From positions 1-38,274 of IMG/VR virus record IMGVR_UViG_3300025886_000075: 38,274 bases of DNA, one strand, 5' to 3'. This DNA comes from a virus. Both the position numbers and the translations under genes were made by a program. Under the pieces are notes generated by a model. It did not search any database. It saw nothing but the letters and a program-made list of their open reading frames with translations, and was not told the DNA's origin. The stretch's first letter is position 1. The number at the start of each line of letters is the position of its first letter. Of this stretch, positions 38,055-38,274 are shown one piece after another.

Positions 38055-38274
38055 GCGCGACGAAGGTTTTTCGAGTATCCAGGAGGATGCTCACTTTGAC
38101 GAGCAAAAGTTGTGGTGGAAGGTGCTATATCAAGTTGTCGTGGATGGTGGAAAACTCGACCATCAAAATTCGACGAAGCGGAATAATGCAAAGGTTGCCG
38201 TTCATTGGCTGCTAAACGACCAAGAAGATTTTTTTCACGTTTGCTTCTTAGCCGACGTGAACCCAGACATTTTT
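38020..38274 (+). CDS. hypothetical protein, cut by the right window edge (at least 85 aa)
   Basis: Open to the end of the window. It starts at the ATG at 38020, with GGAGAGG upstream, overlapping the nuclease end by 35 bases. The visible part contains KLWWKVLYQVVVDGG, and then VAVHWLLNDQEDFFHVCFLADVNPD. The pattern 'WL...DF..VC.LA...P' is one I associate with short unknown phage proteins. The end is missing. Confidence 0.6.
   Translation, partial: MRTSFFRNTTVERDEGFSSIQEDAHFDEQKLWWKVLYQVVVDGGKLDHQNSTKRNNAKVAVHWLLNDQEDFFHVCFLADVNPDIF

Overview
The window is a contiguous piece of a temperate, T7-type (podovirus-like) bacteriophage or prophage. The likely host is a marine alphaproteobacterium. 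That host assignment is an inference. It rests on a holin of the GTA_holin_3TM type, endolysin and fibre styles common in marine phages, the short lysine-rich ORF ahead of the tail fibre, and moderate base composition. No host gene, rRNA or tRNA is visible.

Layout. (1) 17-2413, minus strand: seven small tightly overlapping unknown genes with their own promoter (2458-2485) and terminator (17-41). The terminase small-subunit promoter runs divergently from the same palindromic spot. (2) 2546-9503, plus: small terminase, two very short ORFs around a strong sigma70-like promoter, an 890-aa tail fibre, three further fibre or receptor-binding candidates and a tail-assembly-chaperone-like protein. 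(3) 9570-11646: lysis cassette with several small membrane proteins, an EF-hand membrane protein, a 3TM holin and a GH108 endolysin. (4) 11639-20664: large terminase, portal, scaffold, major capsid, a small head protein, and adaptor and nozzle proteins. (5) 20664-34000: internal/ejection proteins, comprising a GNAT-fold protein in the T7 gp13 position, two proteins sharing a duplicated domain, a gp14-like protein, a 373-aa protein and a giant 2741-aa polyvalent protein carrying a DdrB-like ParB domain and an HExxH zincin domain. A strong terminator follows. (6) 34000-36295: lysogeny module with repeats beside the integrase (attP candidate), tyrosine integrase, excisionase-like HTH protein, XRE repressor, an operator-rich divergent promoter region and a Cro-like protein. 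(7) 36315-38274: start of the rightward early operon, with two small unknowns, a RuvC-like resolvase, a RecB-like PD-(D/E)XK nuclease and a gene cut by the window edge.

Working together. The repressor/Cro switch decides between lysogeny (integrase plus HTH excisionase) and the rightward early recombination operon. Late genes run rightward from about 2.5 kb to 34 kb. The order terS-fibre-holin-lysozyme-terL resembles the right end of T7, placed upstream of portal. The T7-type RNA polymerase and the DNA replication genes are not in this window.

The most unusual items are the giant ejection protein, a cupredoxin-like domain with a full copper-ligand set in the tail fibre, an exact 20-bp tandem duplication that creates a micro-ORF at the resolvase start, a promoter whose predicted start point falls on an ATG, and a shared palindromic -35 between divergent promoters.
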